This document shows positions 17,262 to 25,078 of a DNA stretch of 64,000 bases, piece after piece. Origin of the DNA: Flaviflexus equikiangi (GTDB taxonomy: Bacteria > Actinomycetota > Actinomycetes > Actinomycetales > Actinomycetaceae); the NCBI RefSeq assembly GCF_014069875.1, contig NZ_CP059676.1, forward strand, positions 372,001-436,000. Reading direction: 5' to 3'. The first letter of the stretch is position 1, and each line of letters begins with the position of its first letter. Position numbers and translations under genes: made by a program. The notes beneath the pieces are model-generated. The model saw nothing but the letters and a program-made list of their open reading frames with translations. It did not search any database and was not told the DNA's origin.

Positions 17262-19063
17262 TGGCGCATCTGTTGTCGATGGAGGGGGTTGGAGTCACCC
17301 TCGGTTCCCGGCCCATCCTCGGTGATCTCACGCTTGGCTTGGACGACGGGGCACGGATCGGTGTCGTGGGGCCCAACGGGGGCGGGAAATCCACTCTGCT
17401 GCGTCTCCTCACCGGTGACCTGGAGGCCCAGACGGGCCGCGTGACGAAGACTGGGGGCCTGAGGTTCGCAGTGCTGTCGCAGATGGACAGGCTGGCCGAC
17501 ACGACTGTGCGGGAAGCGATCCACGGGACAGCCTCCGAACACGAGTGGGCCTCGGAGAAAGCAGTGCGCGACCTTCACACCGGCCTGATCCCCGACGTGG
17601 ACCTTGACCGGGGCGTCAATGAACTCTCGGGAGGCCAGCGCCGCAGGGTGGCACTCTGCTCGGTGCTGACCACCGACGCGGATGTGGTCATCCTCGATGA
17701 GCCGACCAACCACCTCGACGTCGACGGAGTCGACTATCTCCACCGCTACCTCAACGATCGTTTCTCCCGCGGCAAGGGCGCACTCGTGACCGTCACCCAC
17801 GATCGCTGGTTCCTCGATGCCGTCTGCGATCGCATGTGGGAAGTTGTTCCCGGGCACGACGGTGCGGGAGGCAGGAACCCCCAACCGGGCCGGGTCGAAC
17901 AGTACGAGGGCGGGTACGCGGCCTATATTCTCGCCAGAGCGGAGCGTGAGCGTCAGCGCAGCCAGACCGAGGCGAAGCGGAACAATCTTCTGCGCAAGGA
18001 GCTTGCCTGGCTGCGGCGGGGTGCCCCCGCCCGCACCTCGAAACCGAAGTTCCGCATCGATGCCGCGAACGACCTCATCGCGGACGAGCCGGCGCCCCGC
18101 GACCGTGTCGAACTCACGAAGATGGCGACGGCACGGCTCGGCAAGGATGTCATCGACCTTGAGGACGTTTCGTTCTCGTACGGGGATACGCACGTTCTCG
18201 AGACGACCACGCTCCGTCTCGCTCCAGGAGAACGCCTCGGCATCGTCGGCGCCAACGGGTCGGGCAAGTCCACCCTGCTCGGCCTGATCTCGGGCAGGCT
18301 CCAGCCCACGACAGGCAGAGTCAAGCGGGGAAAGACCGTCAAGCTTGCCGTGCTGTCCCAGCACACAACCGAACTCGACGACGTGGCACACATGAGGGTT
18401 GTCGAGTCCGTCTCCTCGATCGCGACAACGGTTGAGGTTGACGGGAAGGACATGACCGCCAGCCAGCTTGTTGAGCGTCTCGGCTTCACGAGGGAGCGAG
18501 CATGGACCGAGGTCGGCAGGCTCTCCGGAGGAGAGCGGCGCAGGCTCCAGCTCATCCGACTCCTCATGTCGAGCCCGAACGTGCTGCTCATGGACGAACC
18601 GACAAACGACCTCGACACGGACACCCTCTCCGCGATCGAAGATCTCCTCGACGGCTGGCCGGGCACCCTCATCGTCATCTCCCATGACCGGTACCTGCTC
18701 GAACGCGTGACCGACCGTCAGGTGGCGATCATGGACGGACGCGTCCGGGACCTCCCGGGCGGCGTCGATGAATATCTTGCCCTCCGAGGCGCGCAAGCGG
18801 CGGTCGAAGAGATCGTCGAGGACAATCCCGCCGCAACAGTCTCCGATGCTGCGATAGCACGCACGGCACGGAAGACGATGGCGCGAGTCGAACGTCAGCT
18901 CGCGAAAGAGCGAGAGAATCTTGCACGAGTCCAAGCCGAGCAGGTGGTGGCCGCACTCGACTTCGAGAAGCTCGCGAAGCTCAGCGAAGACGCCTCCCGC
19001 ATCCAGACCCGCATCGACGAACTCGAAGAGGAATGGCTGTGGGCCGCGGAGCAGGCGGAATGA
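17261..19063 (+). CDS. ABC-F family ribosome-associated ATPase
   Basis: Soluble protein of 600 aa with two ABC ATPase domains and no membrane segment. First: GPNGGGKST near residue 37, LSGGQRRR near 125 and ILDEPTNHLD near 144. Second: GANGSGKST near 330, LSGGERRRLQ near 425 and LLMDEPTNDLD near 444. The region between carries an Arg-rich linker, and the last 80 residues form a Glu/Lys/Arg coiled coil. ABC-F proteins act at the ribosome in translation control or antibiotic protection. Coupled to ispE by TGATG. The exact subtype (Uup-like versus resistance) is not resolved. Confidence 0.88.
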   Translation: MAHLLSMEGVGVTLGSRPILGDLTLGLDDGARIGVVGPNGGGKSTLLRLLTGDLEAQTGRVTKTGGLRFAVLSQMDRLADTTVREAIHGTASEHEWASEKAVRDLHTGLIPDVDLDRGVNELSGGQRRRVALCSVLTTDADVVILDEPTNHLDVDGVDYLHRYLNDRFSRGKGALVTVTHDRWFLDAVCDRMWEVVPGHDGAGGRNPQPGRVEQYEGGYAAYILARAERERQRSQTEAKRNNLLRKELAWLRRGAPARTSKPKFRIDAANDLIADEPAPRDRVELTKMATARLGKDVIDLEDVSFSYGDTHVLETTTLRLAPGERLGIVGANGSGKSTLLGLISGRLQPTTGRVKRGKTVKLAVLSQHTTELDDVAHMRVVESVSSIATTVEVDGKDMTASQLVERLGFTRERAWTEVGRLSGGERRRLQLIRLLMSSPNVLLMDEPTNDLDTDTLSAIEDLLDGWPGTLIVISHDRYLLERVTDRQVAIMDGRVRDLPGGVDEYLALRGAQAAVEEIVEDNPAATVSDAAIARTARKTMARVERQLAKERENLARVQAEQVVAALDFEKLAKLSEDASRIQTRIDELEEEWLWAAEQAE

Positions 19064-19109
19064 GGCGCGGACGGCCCACCCCGCCATCGCTCATCCTTAA
19101 AGGACGAAA

Positions 19110-19985
19110 ATGAGTGTTGTGGCCGGTCTGCTCGCGGCGGGACTGCTCCTCGTCCAGGGGATCAATCTCAACCCGGTCATGCTCGGGGACTCGTATGCGT
19201 CGGGCGCTGGCGCGGGGGACTATAGCGATGACCCTTGCGGGCGCTCTTTCCAAGCTGCGATCGAAGATGTCGGGCGCTTCTTCGGAGTGGACGTCACCAA
19301 CGCGGCATGCAGTGGTGCACTGGTCGAGGACCTCGAGGGAACACGGATCATCGACGAACGGCGTCTGGGCTCTGACTGTTCGACAGACATGGTCGGCGCT
19401 ACGGCGGCAGTGACAGGTAACGCTTGCGTCATCACACTCCCGCCCCAGGTTGAATCCGTCTCTGGTGCGACCGATGTCTTCGTCACGATCGGCGGAAACA
19501 ACGTCGGCTTCGTCCAGATCGCCGGCATCTGCCTCATCCAGAACAGCGAAACGCGGTGCGCCAACGCCCTCGAGGAAGCGGCCGAGACGGTCGGCGATGT
19601 CATCGACCAGCAGCGCGATGCTCTCCTCGAGATCCGCACCATCGCACCCGATGCTCGGATCCACATCGTGCCCTACCCGAGAATCTTGGATGTGGGGATC
19701 GACCGCACCATCGGCAGTCTCGACGTCACGGCAGAAGTCAACGATCTCCAGGAGGATTGGGAGAACGATCTCCGTCAGCTCGCGGATGAGCTGGACGACG
19801 AGATCGGCGGCGTCTTCTACGTCGAGACTCTCACCCCCATATGGGAGGGCCACGGACTGGGGAGCGATGACAGCTGGATCCTCACGAGCGGAAGGATCTC
19901 CGGCCTCCTCCATCCGAGCGAGGAGGGATGGCGGGCCACCGGCACCGCCTATATCGCCCACCTCGGACTCACGGCATCGAACTGA
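19110..19985 (+). CDS. SGNH/GDSL-type esterase or lipase
   Basis: A 291-aa hydrolase with all SGNH blocks: Ser28 in MLGDSYASGAGAG, Gly-Asn in TIGGNNVGF near 129, and His in LLHPSEEGW near 273. Cys residues (DPCGRSF, NAACSGA, GSDCS, NACVITL) suggest disulphides and export. The first 22 residues are hydrophobic, resembling an uncharged signal or anchor, but the catalytic Ser follows at once, so the mature N-terminus is uncertain. RBS AAAGGAC lies upstream of the ATG. Similar secreted actinobacterial enzymes hydrolyse lipids or acyl esters. Confidence 0.8.
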   Translation: MSVVAGLLAAGLLLVQGINLNPVMLGDSYASGAGAGDYSDDPCGRSFQAAIEDVGRFFGVDVTNAACSGALVEDLEGTRIIDERRLGSDCSTDMVGATAAVTGNACVITLPPQVESVSGATDVFVTIGGNNVGFVQIAGICLIQNSETRCANALEEAAETVGDVIDQQRDALLEIRTIAPDARIHIVPYPRILDVGIDRTIGSLDVTAEVNDLQEDWENDLRQLADELDDEIGGVFYVETLTPIWEGHGLGSDDSWILTSGRISGLLHPSEEGWRATGTAYIAHLGLTASN

Positions 19986-20007
19986 CCGCGGCCGCTATCA
20001 AAGAAAT

Positions 20008-20019
20008 CTCGATATCGAG
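20008..20019. promoter_or_regulatory. Perfect 12-bp palindromic operator for the MarR gene
   Basis: CTCGATATCGAG is self-complementary and lies directly before the TATTCT hexamer of the MarR gene. MarR proteins commonly bind this type of palindrome over their own promoter, so autoregulation is likely. Confidence 0.6.
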
Positions 20020-20025
20020 TATTCT
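20020..20025 (+). promoter_or_regulatory. -10 hexamer of the MarR gene (leaderless)
   Basis: TATTCT ends six bases before the ATG at 20032; no Shine-Dalgarno is present. It touches the palindrome 20008-20019. Confidence 0.5.
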
Positions 20026-20031
20026 GTTGTG

Positions 20032-20547
20032 ATGAATACCAGTGGTGGCCATAGCGATGAGGTTGATGAGATCGTTGCCGCGTGGAAGCGTGAACGCCAA
20101 GATCTCGACTCATCACCGCTCGAGATCTTTTCTCGCCTTCTGCGCCTCAACCGTCATCTCGACAAGTTCCGCCGACAGGCGTTCGCTGCTCACGGTTTGG
20201 ACGTGTGGGAGTTCGAGATGCTGTCCCTCCTGCGCAGGCAGGGGGAGCCCTATCAGGCGCAGCCCTCCCAGTTCATGTCCGAGCTCCTTGTCGCCTCAGG
20301 CACCCTCACCCACCGGATCAATACGATGGTGGAGCGCGGCCATGCCATCCGCCACCAGGATTCTCGCGATCGCCGCATCAAGTACGTGCGGGCAACCCCC
20401 CTCGGCATCACCAAGTCCGACCGTGCGATGGAGGACCTGCTCCGCAGCGAAGCGGCGATGGTGCAGCACATCTCCGCCGAGGACCAGCACACCATGAGCC
20501 GTATTCTCCGCGACATGCTCGTGCCGTTCAGCGGCGAAACAGCATAG
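20032..20547 (+). CDS. MarR family transcriptional regulator
   Basis: Winged-helix regulator of 171 aa. Helices around LDVWEFEMLSLLRRQG (near 55), the recognition helix in SELLVASGTLTHRINTMVERG, and the wing with RDRRIKYVRATPLG (near 118) fit the MarR fold. It probably dimerises and senses a small phenolic or oxidant ligand. Start ATG 20032; GTG 20029 is in frame. The gene stands alone between the SGNH hydrolase and a convergent ABC operon, so the only visible target is its own promoter. Confidence 0.85.
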   Translation: MNTSGGHSDEVDEIVAAWKRERQDLDSSPLEIFSRLLRLNRHLDKFRRQAFAAHGLDVWEFEMLSLLRRQGEPYQAQPSQFMSELLVASGTLTHRINTMVERGHAIRHQDSRDRRIKYVRATPLGITKSDRAMEDLLRSEAAMVQHISAEDQHTMSRILRDMLVPFSGETA

Positions 20548-20572
20548 TCGACGCCCCTCGAGACATGGAGAT

Positions 20573-20600
20573 GGGGACCGACCGTGACCGGTCGATCCCC
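20573..20600. terminator. Bidirectional terminator between marR-type gene and ABC operon
   Basis: GGGGACCGACCG and CGGTCGATCCCC form a 12-bp stem with one mismatch around a TGAC loop, placed between convergent genes. Confidence 0.6.
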
Positions 20601-20620
20601 AAGACAGCGCGGTGCGAGGC

Positions 20621-21787
20621 CTAGGCTGAGCGGAGCGCCTCCATGATCTTCATCCGGGTACCCGTGTGCAGGATCGATCGTTCGTAGATCTTCCCCGCCA
20701 GGGCCGCGAGGAGCGGAATGGTGACGAGGCACAGGCCGATGGCGATGATGAGATCGGTTGCGGGAAGGTCCGTGAATGCCGCTCTCACCGGCATGACGAA
20801 CGGGCTGAAGAACGGAACGAAGCCGACGATCTGGGTGAGAGTCGAGTCAGGATTGTCCGGCACGTAGAACATCGCGAAATAGAACGGGACGATCGAGAGG
20901 AACACCATCGGCCCCGTGATCGCACCGATGTCCTCCTGGCGTGAGACGGTGGCCGCCAGGCCGCCCGTGATCGACGCGTAGATGATGTATCCGAGGAGAA
21001 CCCACACGAGAAGCATGGGGATGTAGGTCGCAATGTTCACGTCCGGCAGGAGCCCGGCGATCGTGGCTGCGATGACGATCGCGGCGACGTAGACCGCCAC
21101 CATCGACAGGATCGCGAGGCCGATGCCGAGGAACTTCCCCATGAGGAGAGTGCGGGGCCGGATTGTTGCCAACAGGATCTCGACCACCCGTGACGTCTTC
21201 TCCTCGACCACGCCCGTGGCCAGGATCGAGATGCCGAACACGATCATGCCGTAGACGAGGGAGACCGTCAGGAGGGCGACGAAGAACTGGACGGGATCGA
21301 AGTCGGAACTCCCGATGATCGTGGCCGCCAGGTTCTGCGCCTGGGATATGGCCTCGAGAGCCTCAGACGTTGCCTCATCGCCGAACTGCTCCGTGATGAC
21401 ATAGTCTGTCGCGGCAGTCTGGGTGATTGTCGTGATGAGATCGAGGTTCTCCGCGCCATCCAGCGCGAAGATGATGGGGTTGCCAGGCTCCGCGGTGATG
21501 AGAGCATCGAGACTCTCATCGCCCGCCAGGATGTCCTCCGGCGTGCCGGTGGCCTCGACCACGACGAGGCCCGATTCTTCTAGAGTGTCGGCGAGTGGCA
21601 TGGCAGAGTCGGTCACGCCCACGGTTGCCGCGACGACCTCCGTCTCCGCATCGCGTTCGAGGAGGACCTTGCCGAGAACACCGGCGGCAATGATGAGGAT
21701 CGCCATGACGATCGTGGAAACGATGAGGGATTTGGATCGGAGCTGCGCCTGGAACTCGCGGCGCGCGACGAGGTATACGGACTGCAT
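20621..21787 (-). CDS. ABC-2 type transporter permease (NatB-like)
   Basis: Membrane subunit of an ABC exporter, 388 aa. The N-terminal segment MQSVYLVARREFQAQLRSKSLIVSTIVMAIL-type start is a single span, followed by a ~150-residue extracytoplasmic domain and then five to six spans in the C-terminal half. This is the layout of ABC-2 permeases such as NatB (sodium export). The start overlaps the ATPase stop (TGATG). Sodium export is a guess from family; other substrates such as drugs are possible. Confidence 0.82.
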   Translation of the reverse strand: MQSVYLVARREFQAQLRSKSLIVSTIVMAILIIAAGVLGKVLLERDAETEVVAATVGVTDSAMPLADTLEESGLVVVEATGTPEDILAGDESLDALITAEPGNPIIFALDGAENLDLITTITQTAATDYVITEQFGDEATSEALEAISQAQNLAATIIGSSDFDPVQFFVALLTVSLVYGMIVFGISILATGVVEEKTSRVVEILLATIRPRTLLMGKFLGIGLAILSMVAVYVAAIVIAATIAGLLPDVNIATYIPMLLVWVLLGYIIYASITGGLAATVSRQEDIGAITGPMVFLSIVPFYFAMFYVPDNPDSTLTQIVGFVPFFSPFVMPVRAAFTDLPATDLIIAIGLCLVTIPLLAALAGKIYERSILHTGTRMKIMEALRSA

Positions 21788-22701
21788 CAGTTCTCCTTCT
21801 CGGTGCCGGGACCGGTCGAGACGACGTGGCGGAAGAGCTCTTCGAGGTGGGGACGGCGGCGGGAGAACTCATAGACAGGGCCGGCTGCCATGGCCGTGCG
21901 CAGGATCTGCTGCTCGTCATAGCCCGGGGGAGTGACGAACGTGCGGATCAGTGTCTCGCCGCGAGTCTCCTCGGCGCTGATCGTCACACCCTCGAACGTA
22001 GCCTGCGAGTCCGCGCGCGTGACGAGAACATACTCTGGGGTTTCGGTCTGGCGCAGGTCGTCGATCGCGCCGACGGTGACCATCGAGCCGGCGGAGACGA
22101 TACCCACCCGGTCGCATAGCCTCTCGACAAGATCCAGCTGGTGGGAGGAGAAGATGACGGGAACGCCCTGGCGGGTCTTCTCCCGGAGCACCTCGGACAT
22201 GACATCGACGGCGACGGGGTCAAGGCCGGAGAACGGCTCGTCGAGAACCATGATCTGGGGGTCCGAGACGAGGGCGGCGGCGAGCTGGACGCGCTGCTGG
22301 TTGCCGAGGGAGAGGGTCTGGACGAGATCGTTCCTGCGATGCTCGATACCGAGCTTCTCCGTCCACAGCTCCATGTCTGTGACAGCCTGGGCAGGGGAGA
22401 CCCCGTGCAGCTGAGCGAGATAGACCAATTGGTCCCCGACTTTCATGCGGGGATAGAGTCCGCGCTCTTCCGGCATGTAGCCGATCTCGCGGCGGGTGCG
22501 ATGGTCGAGCGGCTGGCCCTTCCACGTGACACGGCCGGAATCGGATGAGAGGACGCCGAGGATGATGCGCATGGCGGTTGTCTTGCCGGCACCATTCGAG
22601 CCCACGAATCCAAACATTTCTCCCGGATTGACGTGGAAAGATAGTCCATCCAGTGCTGTCACGGGGCCGTACGATTTGTACAGGTCCTCTATGGCAAGCA
22701 T
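21787..22701 (-). CDS. ABC transporter ATP-binding subunit (NatA-like)
   Basis: A 304-aa ATPase that powers the adjacent permease. Walker A GSNGAGKTT near residue 34, signature LSLGNQQRVQLA near 130 (LSLGN instead of LSGGQ, as in NatA and related exporters), Walker B IMVLDEPFSGLD near 152, and H-loop SSHQ. A C-terminal domain of about 90 residues follows. Start ATG 22701 preceded by GGAGCTC. Without the mini-IS at 22784-23155 it would lie 78 bp after the TetR gene, in the same direction, so the three genes were probably one operon. Confidence 0.88.
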   Translation of the reverse strand: MLAIEDLYKSYGPVTALDGLSFHVNPGEMFGFVGSNGAGKTTAMRIILGVLSSDSGRVTWKGQPLDHRTRREIGYMPEERGLYPRMKVGDQLVYLAQLHGVSPAQAVTDMELWTEKLGIEHRRNDLVQTLSLGNQQRVQLAAALVSDPQIMVLDEPFSGLDPVAVDVMSEVLREKTRQGVPVIFSSHQLDLVERLCDRVGIVSAGSMVTVGAIDDLRQTETPEYVLVTRADSQATFEGVTISAEETRGETLIRTFVTPPGYDEQQILRTAMAAGPVYEFSRRRPHLEELFRHVVSTGPGTEKEN

Positions 22702-22777
22702 GAGGAGCTCCTTACGATGTGATGAGTTCTGTGCAGTCTCGAATCTACACGAGCCCGCCACGGACCTCTCGTCAGGA

Positions 22778-22783
22778 GCTAGT
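22778..22783 (-). repeat. Target-site duplication, copy 1 (GCTAGT)
   Basis: GCTAGT abuts the left end TGTACCC of the mini-IS. The same hexamer abuts the right end at 23156-23161. Confidence 0.75.
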
Positions 22784-23155
22784 TGTACCCGGTCAGGACG
22801 TTGGTGGCAGTCGGCTAATGGGTGGCTTGCCTCCGAGTGCTGAGTGGCGTCGTTCATTGTTGTCGTACTCGAGCCAGGGTGCAAGTGCTGCGGTGCGGTG
22901 CTCGCTGCAGGTGAAGACGTGCCGGTATGCCCACTCGGTCTGCAGGGTCCGGTTGAAGCCTTCGACCTTTCCGTTCTGCCATGGGCAGTGCGGCTTGATG
23001 AACTTCTGACGGATGCTGTGCCCGGCGCAGAGCCGGGCATGACGATGGGACACGAGAACCTCCGTGGTTGTGAAGACGTCAGATATCTCCACTAAGCACG
23101 GAGGTTCCCCCTTTACGCAAACCGACCAACGCCACCAACCTCATGGCCGGGTACA
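22784..23155 (-). mobile_element. Internally deleted IS481-family element (372 bp)
   Basis: Ends are imperfect 25-bp inverted repeats starting TGTACCCGG (22784-22808 and 23131-23155, 22 of 25 matching). A 6-bp direct repeat GCTAGT flanks both ends. The inside holds only the first few codons and the last ~80 codons of an IS481 transposase. A hairpin GCCCGGC-GCAGA-GCCGGGC (23020-23038) lies at the join. An 11-bp inverted pair GAACCTCCGTG/CACGGAGGTTC (23056-23066, 23097-23107) lies before the transposase start. This is a non-autonomous remnant that inserted at the tetR stop codon. Confidence 0.8.
22793..23053 (-). pseudogene. IS481 transposase remnant (N- and C-terminal ends fused)
   Basis: Starts at GTG 23053 with VSHRHARL, the usual N-terminus of this transposase group, then jumps directly to KFIKPHCPWQNGKVEGFNRTL and YDNNERRHSALGGKPP, the end of the rve integrase domain with the last catalytic Glu. 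The two first catalytic Asp and the helix-turn-helix are missing. A one-base frameshift near the end separates the frame from the expected TNVLTGYN C-terminus that lies just beyond. The fragment cannot encode an active enzyme. Confidence 0.78.
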
Positions 23156-23161
23156 GCTAGT
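23156..23161 (-). repeat. Target-site duplication, copy 2 (GCTAGT)
   Basis: GCTAGT directly follows the right end GGGTACA. It contains the TAG stop of the TetR gene (minus strand, 23157-23159). Confidence 0.75.
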
Positions 23162-23846
23162 CGGCGGCGCCTGGAGTCTCCCTGCCGTCGTTGCGCGTGA
23201 CGGGCTGCGGATGGAGCTCGAGACGGTGCAGACCATTCCACAGCAGGTTGACCGTGTGATCGGCAATGTCCTGCTTCGATCGCGACTGGACCGGCTCACC
23301 CGCCGCCTCGGCCTCACGCTCCGCAATCCACCACATGCCGACCTGCGCGACAGCGCCCCCGAGGAGCTGCCCGTAGAGGGGGAGGATCGCCGGATCGAAG
23401 CCCTGCCGCTCGAACATGGCGGCCATGAGGCCCGTCAGGTGCTCCGTGACCTCACCGATCACCGGGGAGAACACCCCCGTCGACACGCCTGCGGGGGATT
23501 GGTGGGCGAGAAGACGATACCCATCCGGGTTCGATTCGAGGTAGTCGAGGAGCGCGAGGATCGTGTCCCCGAGAGCCTTGCGCGGGGTCGCGTCCTCCGG
23601 GAGGGACACGGCAAGGGTCGACATGAGAACGTTGATCTCCCTGTCCACGATGACCTGGTAGAGGCCTTCTTTGCCCCCGAAGTGTTCGTAGAGGACAGGT
23701 TTGGAGACACCGGCTGCGAGCGTGATCTCCTCGATCGACGTGGCATCGTAGCCGCGCTGCGAGAAGCTGGCGCGAGCGATCTCGATGAGCTGGAGACGGC
23801 GTTCGGACCGTGACATGCGAACTTTTCGTGCGGGAGCATCGTTCAT
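23157..23846 (-). CDS. TetR family transcriptional regulator
   Basis: A 229-aa repressor-type protein. The N-terminal helix-turn-helix is clear: LIEIARASFSQRGYDATSIEEI then AGVSKPVLYEHFGGKEGLY (residues ~20-60). The rest is a variable ligand domain. ATG 23846 is six bases from AATACT (23853-23858), a leaderless start. The stop codon TAG is within the target duplication of the mini-IS. It most likely controls the NatAB-like ABC genes downstream; the insertion may now reduce read-through to them. Confidence 0.88.
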   Translation of the reverse strand: MNDAPARKVRMSRSERRLQLIEIARASFSQRGYDATSIEEITLAAGVSKPVLYEHFGGKEGLYQVIVDREINVLMSTLAVSLPEDATPRKALGDTILALLDYLESNPDGYRLLAHQSPAGVSTGVFSPVIGEVTEHLTGLMAAMFERQGFDPAILPLYGQLLGGAVAQVGMWWIAEREAEAAGEPVQSRSKQDIADHTVNLLWNGLHRLELHPQPVTRNDGRETPGAAD

Positions 23847-23924
23847 GTGACCAGTATTCCAGAACATTCCGCGCCGATGCTTTGTCTCACCCCCGCACAA
23901 CCTGGCAGACTGGAGCCTGTGCAA

Positions 23925-23998
23925 TCCGCCCTGGTGTAATGGCAGCACAGAGGCCTTTGAAGCCTTTAGTTCAGGTTCGAACCCTGAGGGCGGAGCCA
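23925..23998 (+). tRNA. tRNA-Gln (UUG)
   Basis: Cloverleaf: acceptor TCCGCCC/GGGCGGA, anticodon stem GAGGC/GCCTT around loop CTTTGAA, which puts TTG at 34-36, T-arm TCAGG/CCTGA with TTCGAAC loop, discriminator G and an encoded CCA (23996-23998). It reads CAA codons. Confidence 0.92.
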
Positions 23999-24039
23999 CA
24001 AAGTCGAGGGAATAGGCGCACCAACGCCACTTTCCGTCG

Positions 24040-24045
24040 TAGGGT
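24040..24045 (+). promoter_or_regulatory. -10 hexamer upstream of glmU
   Basis: TAGGGT lies seven bases before GTG 24053 and ten before ATG 24056, so glmU may be leaderless with GTG start. It lies just after the tRNA-Gln gene. Confidence 0.45.
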
Positions 24046-24055
24046 TGAGATCGTG

Positions 24056-25078
24056 ATGAGAGAGTTGACCGTGACGAGCGAGCATCGCCCCACAGTAATC
24101 GTTCTGGCCGCTGGTGCCGGGACTCGAATGAAATCTTCGACCCCGAAAGTGCTCCACGACGTGTGCGGACGCTCCCTCGTGGGTCACGTCCTCCACGCCG
24201 CATCAGCAGTCGAACCTGAAAGGCTCGTCGTTGTCGTGCGCCACCAGAGAGACCTGGTAGCCGCCCACATCGCCGACATCGCCCCCGAGGCGATCATTGC
24301 CGACCAGGACGAGATTCCGGGCACCGGGCGGGCCGTCTGGTGCGGCCTCCAGGCACTCCCTGACGATCTCGAGGGGCCCGTCCTCGTGACGGCCGCGGAT
24401 ACTCCTCTGCTCGACGGGGACACCCTGGTGGGCCTCATGGCGGCACACGAGGGCAATGACATCACCGTCTTGACGACCCGGGTGCCGGACGCGACGGGCT
24501 ACGGGCGTATCGTCCGCGACGAGGCCGGCATCATCTCCTCCATCGTCGAGCATCGGGACGCCACCCCCGAACAGCTTGAGATCGACGAGATCAACTCCTC
24601 CATGTACGTTTTCGATGCTGGGCTTCTCCGCACCATGCTCAACGGCCTGGGGACGGACAATGCGCAGGGCGAGATGTACCTGACCGACGTGATCTCCAAC
24701 GCCTACAAGCAGGGCATCCCGATCGGCTCCTACCTGGGTGATCCGCTCTGCGTCGAGGGCGTCAACGACAGGGTTCAGCTTGCCGCGCTCCGTTCGATCA
24801 TGAACCGCCGTCTCCTCGAGAAGGCCATGAGGGCGGGCGTCACGGTCGAAGATCCCTCCTCCACCTGGGTCGAGGTCGGGGTGACATTCGAGGAGGACAC
24901 GCTCGTCCGCCCCGGAAGCTACCTGACTGGGTCAACCTCGATCTCCACGGGTGCCGCAGTCGGCCCCCACGTCTACCTCGACTCCGTCCATGTCGGACCC
25001 GGCGTCGATGTTTCGTTCGCACACCACTCCCACACCTCACTCAAGAACGACAGCTCGATTAAGGACGGACAGTCATGA
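24056..25078 (+). CDS. glmU: UDP-GlcNAc pyrophosphorylase, truncated GlmU
   Basis: N-terminal uridyltransferase domain: LAAGAGTRM at residues 17-25, Lys31, ADTPLL near 112, YGRIVRD near 139, NSSMYVFD near 172 and NDRVQLA near 235. It makes UDP-GlcNAc from GlcNAc-1-phosphate. The C-terminal left-handed beta helix starts (hexapeptide-like TWVEVGVTF, VRPGSYL) but stops at residue 340, where GlmU is normally about 460-490 aa. The acetyltransferase residues of E. coli GlmU (such as Lys351, His363) lie past the end. The stop overlaps prs by ATGA. Either the acetyltransferase step is done by another protein, or the end was lost. Confidence 0.85.
   Translation: MRELTVTSEHRPTVIVLAAGAGTRMKSSTPKVLHDVCGRSLVGHVLHAASAVEPERLVVVVRHQRDLVAAHIADIAPEAIIADQDEIPGTGRAVWCGLQALPDDLEGPVLVTAADTPLLDGDTLVGLMAAHEGNDITVLTTRVPDATGYGRIVRDEAGIISSIVEHRDATPEQLEIDEINSSMYVFDAGLLRTMLNGLGTDNAQGEMYLTDVISNAYKQGIPIGSYLGDPLCVEGVNDRVQLAALRSIMNRRLLEKAMRAGVTVEDPSSTWVEVGVTFEEDTLVRPGSYLTGSTSISTGAAVGPHVYLDSVHVGPGVDVSFAHHSHTSLKNDSSIKDGQS

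Noticed and set aside
16937-19087. 716-codon open frame on the minus strand
   Set aside because: Lies entirely opposite ispE and the ABC-F gene, whose motifs are clear; high GC keeps the antisense frame open.
22784-23155. Complete insertion sequence
   Set aside because: The middle of the transposase, including two catalytic Asp and the HTH, is missing.
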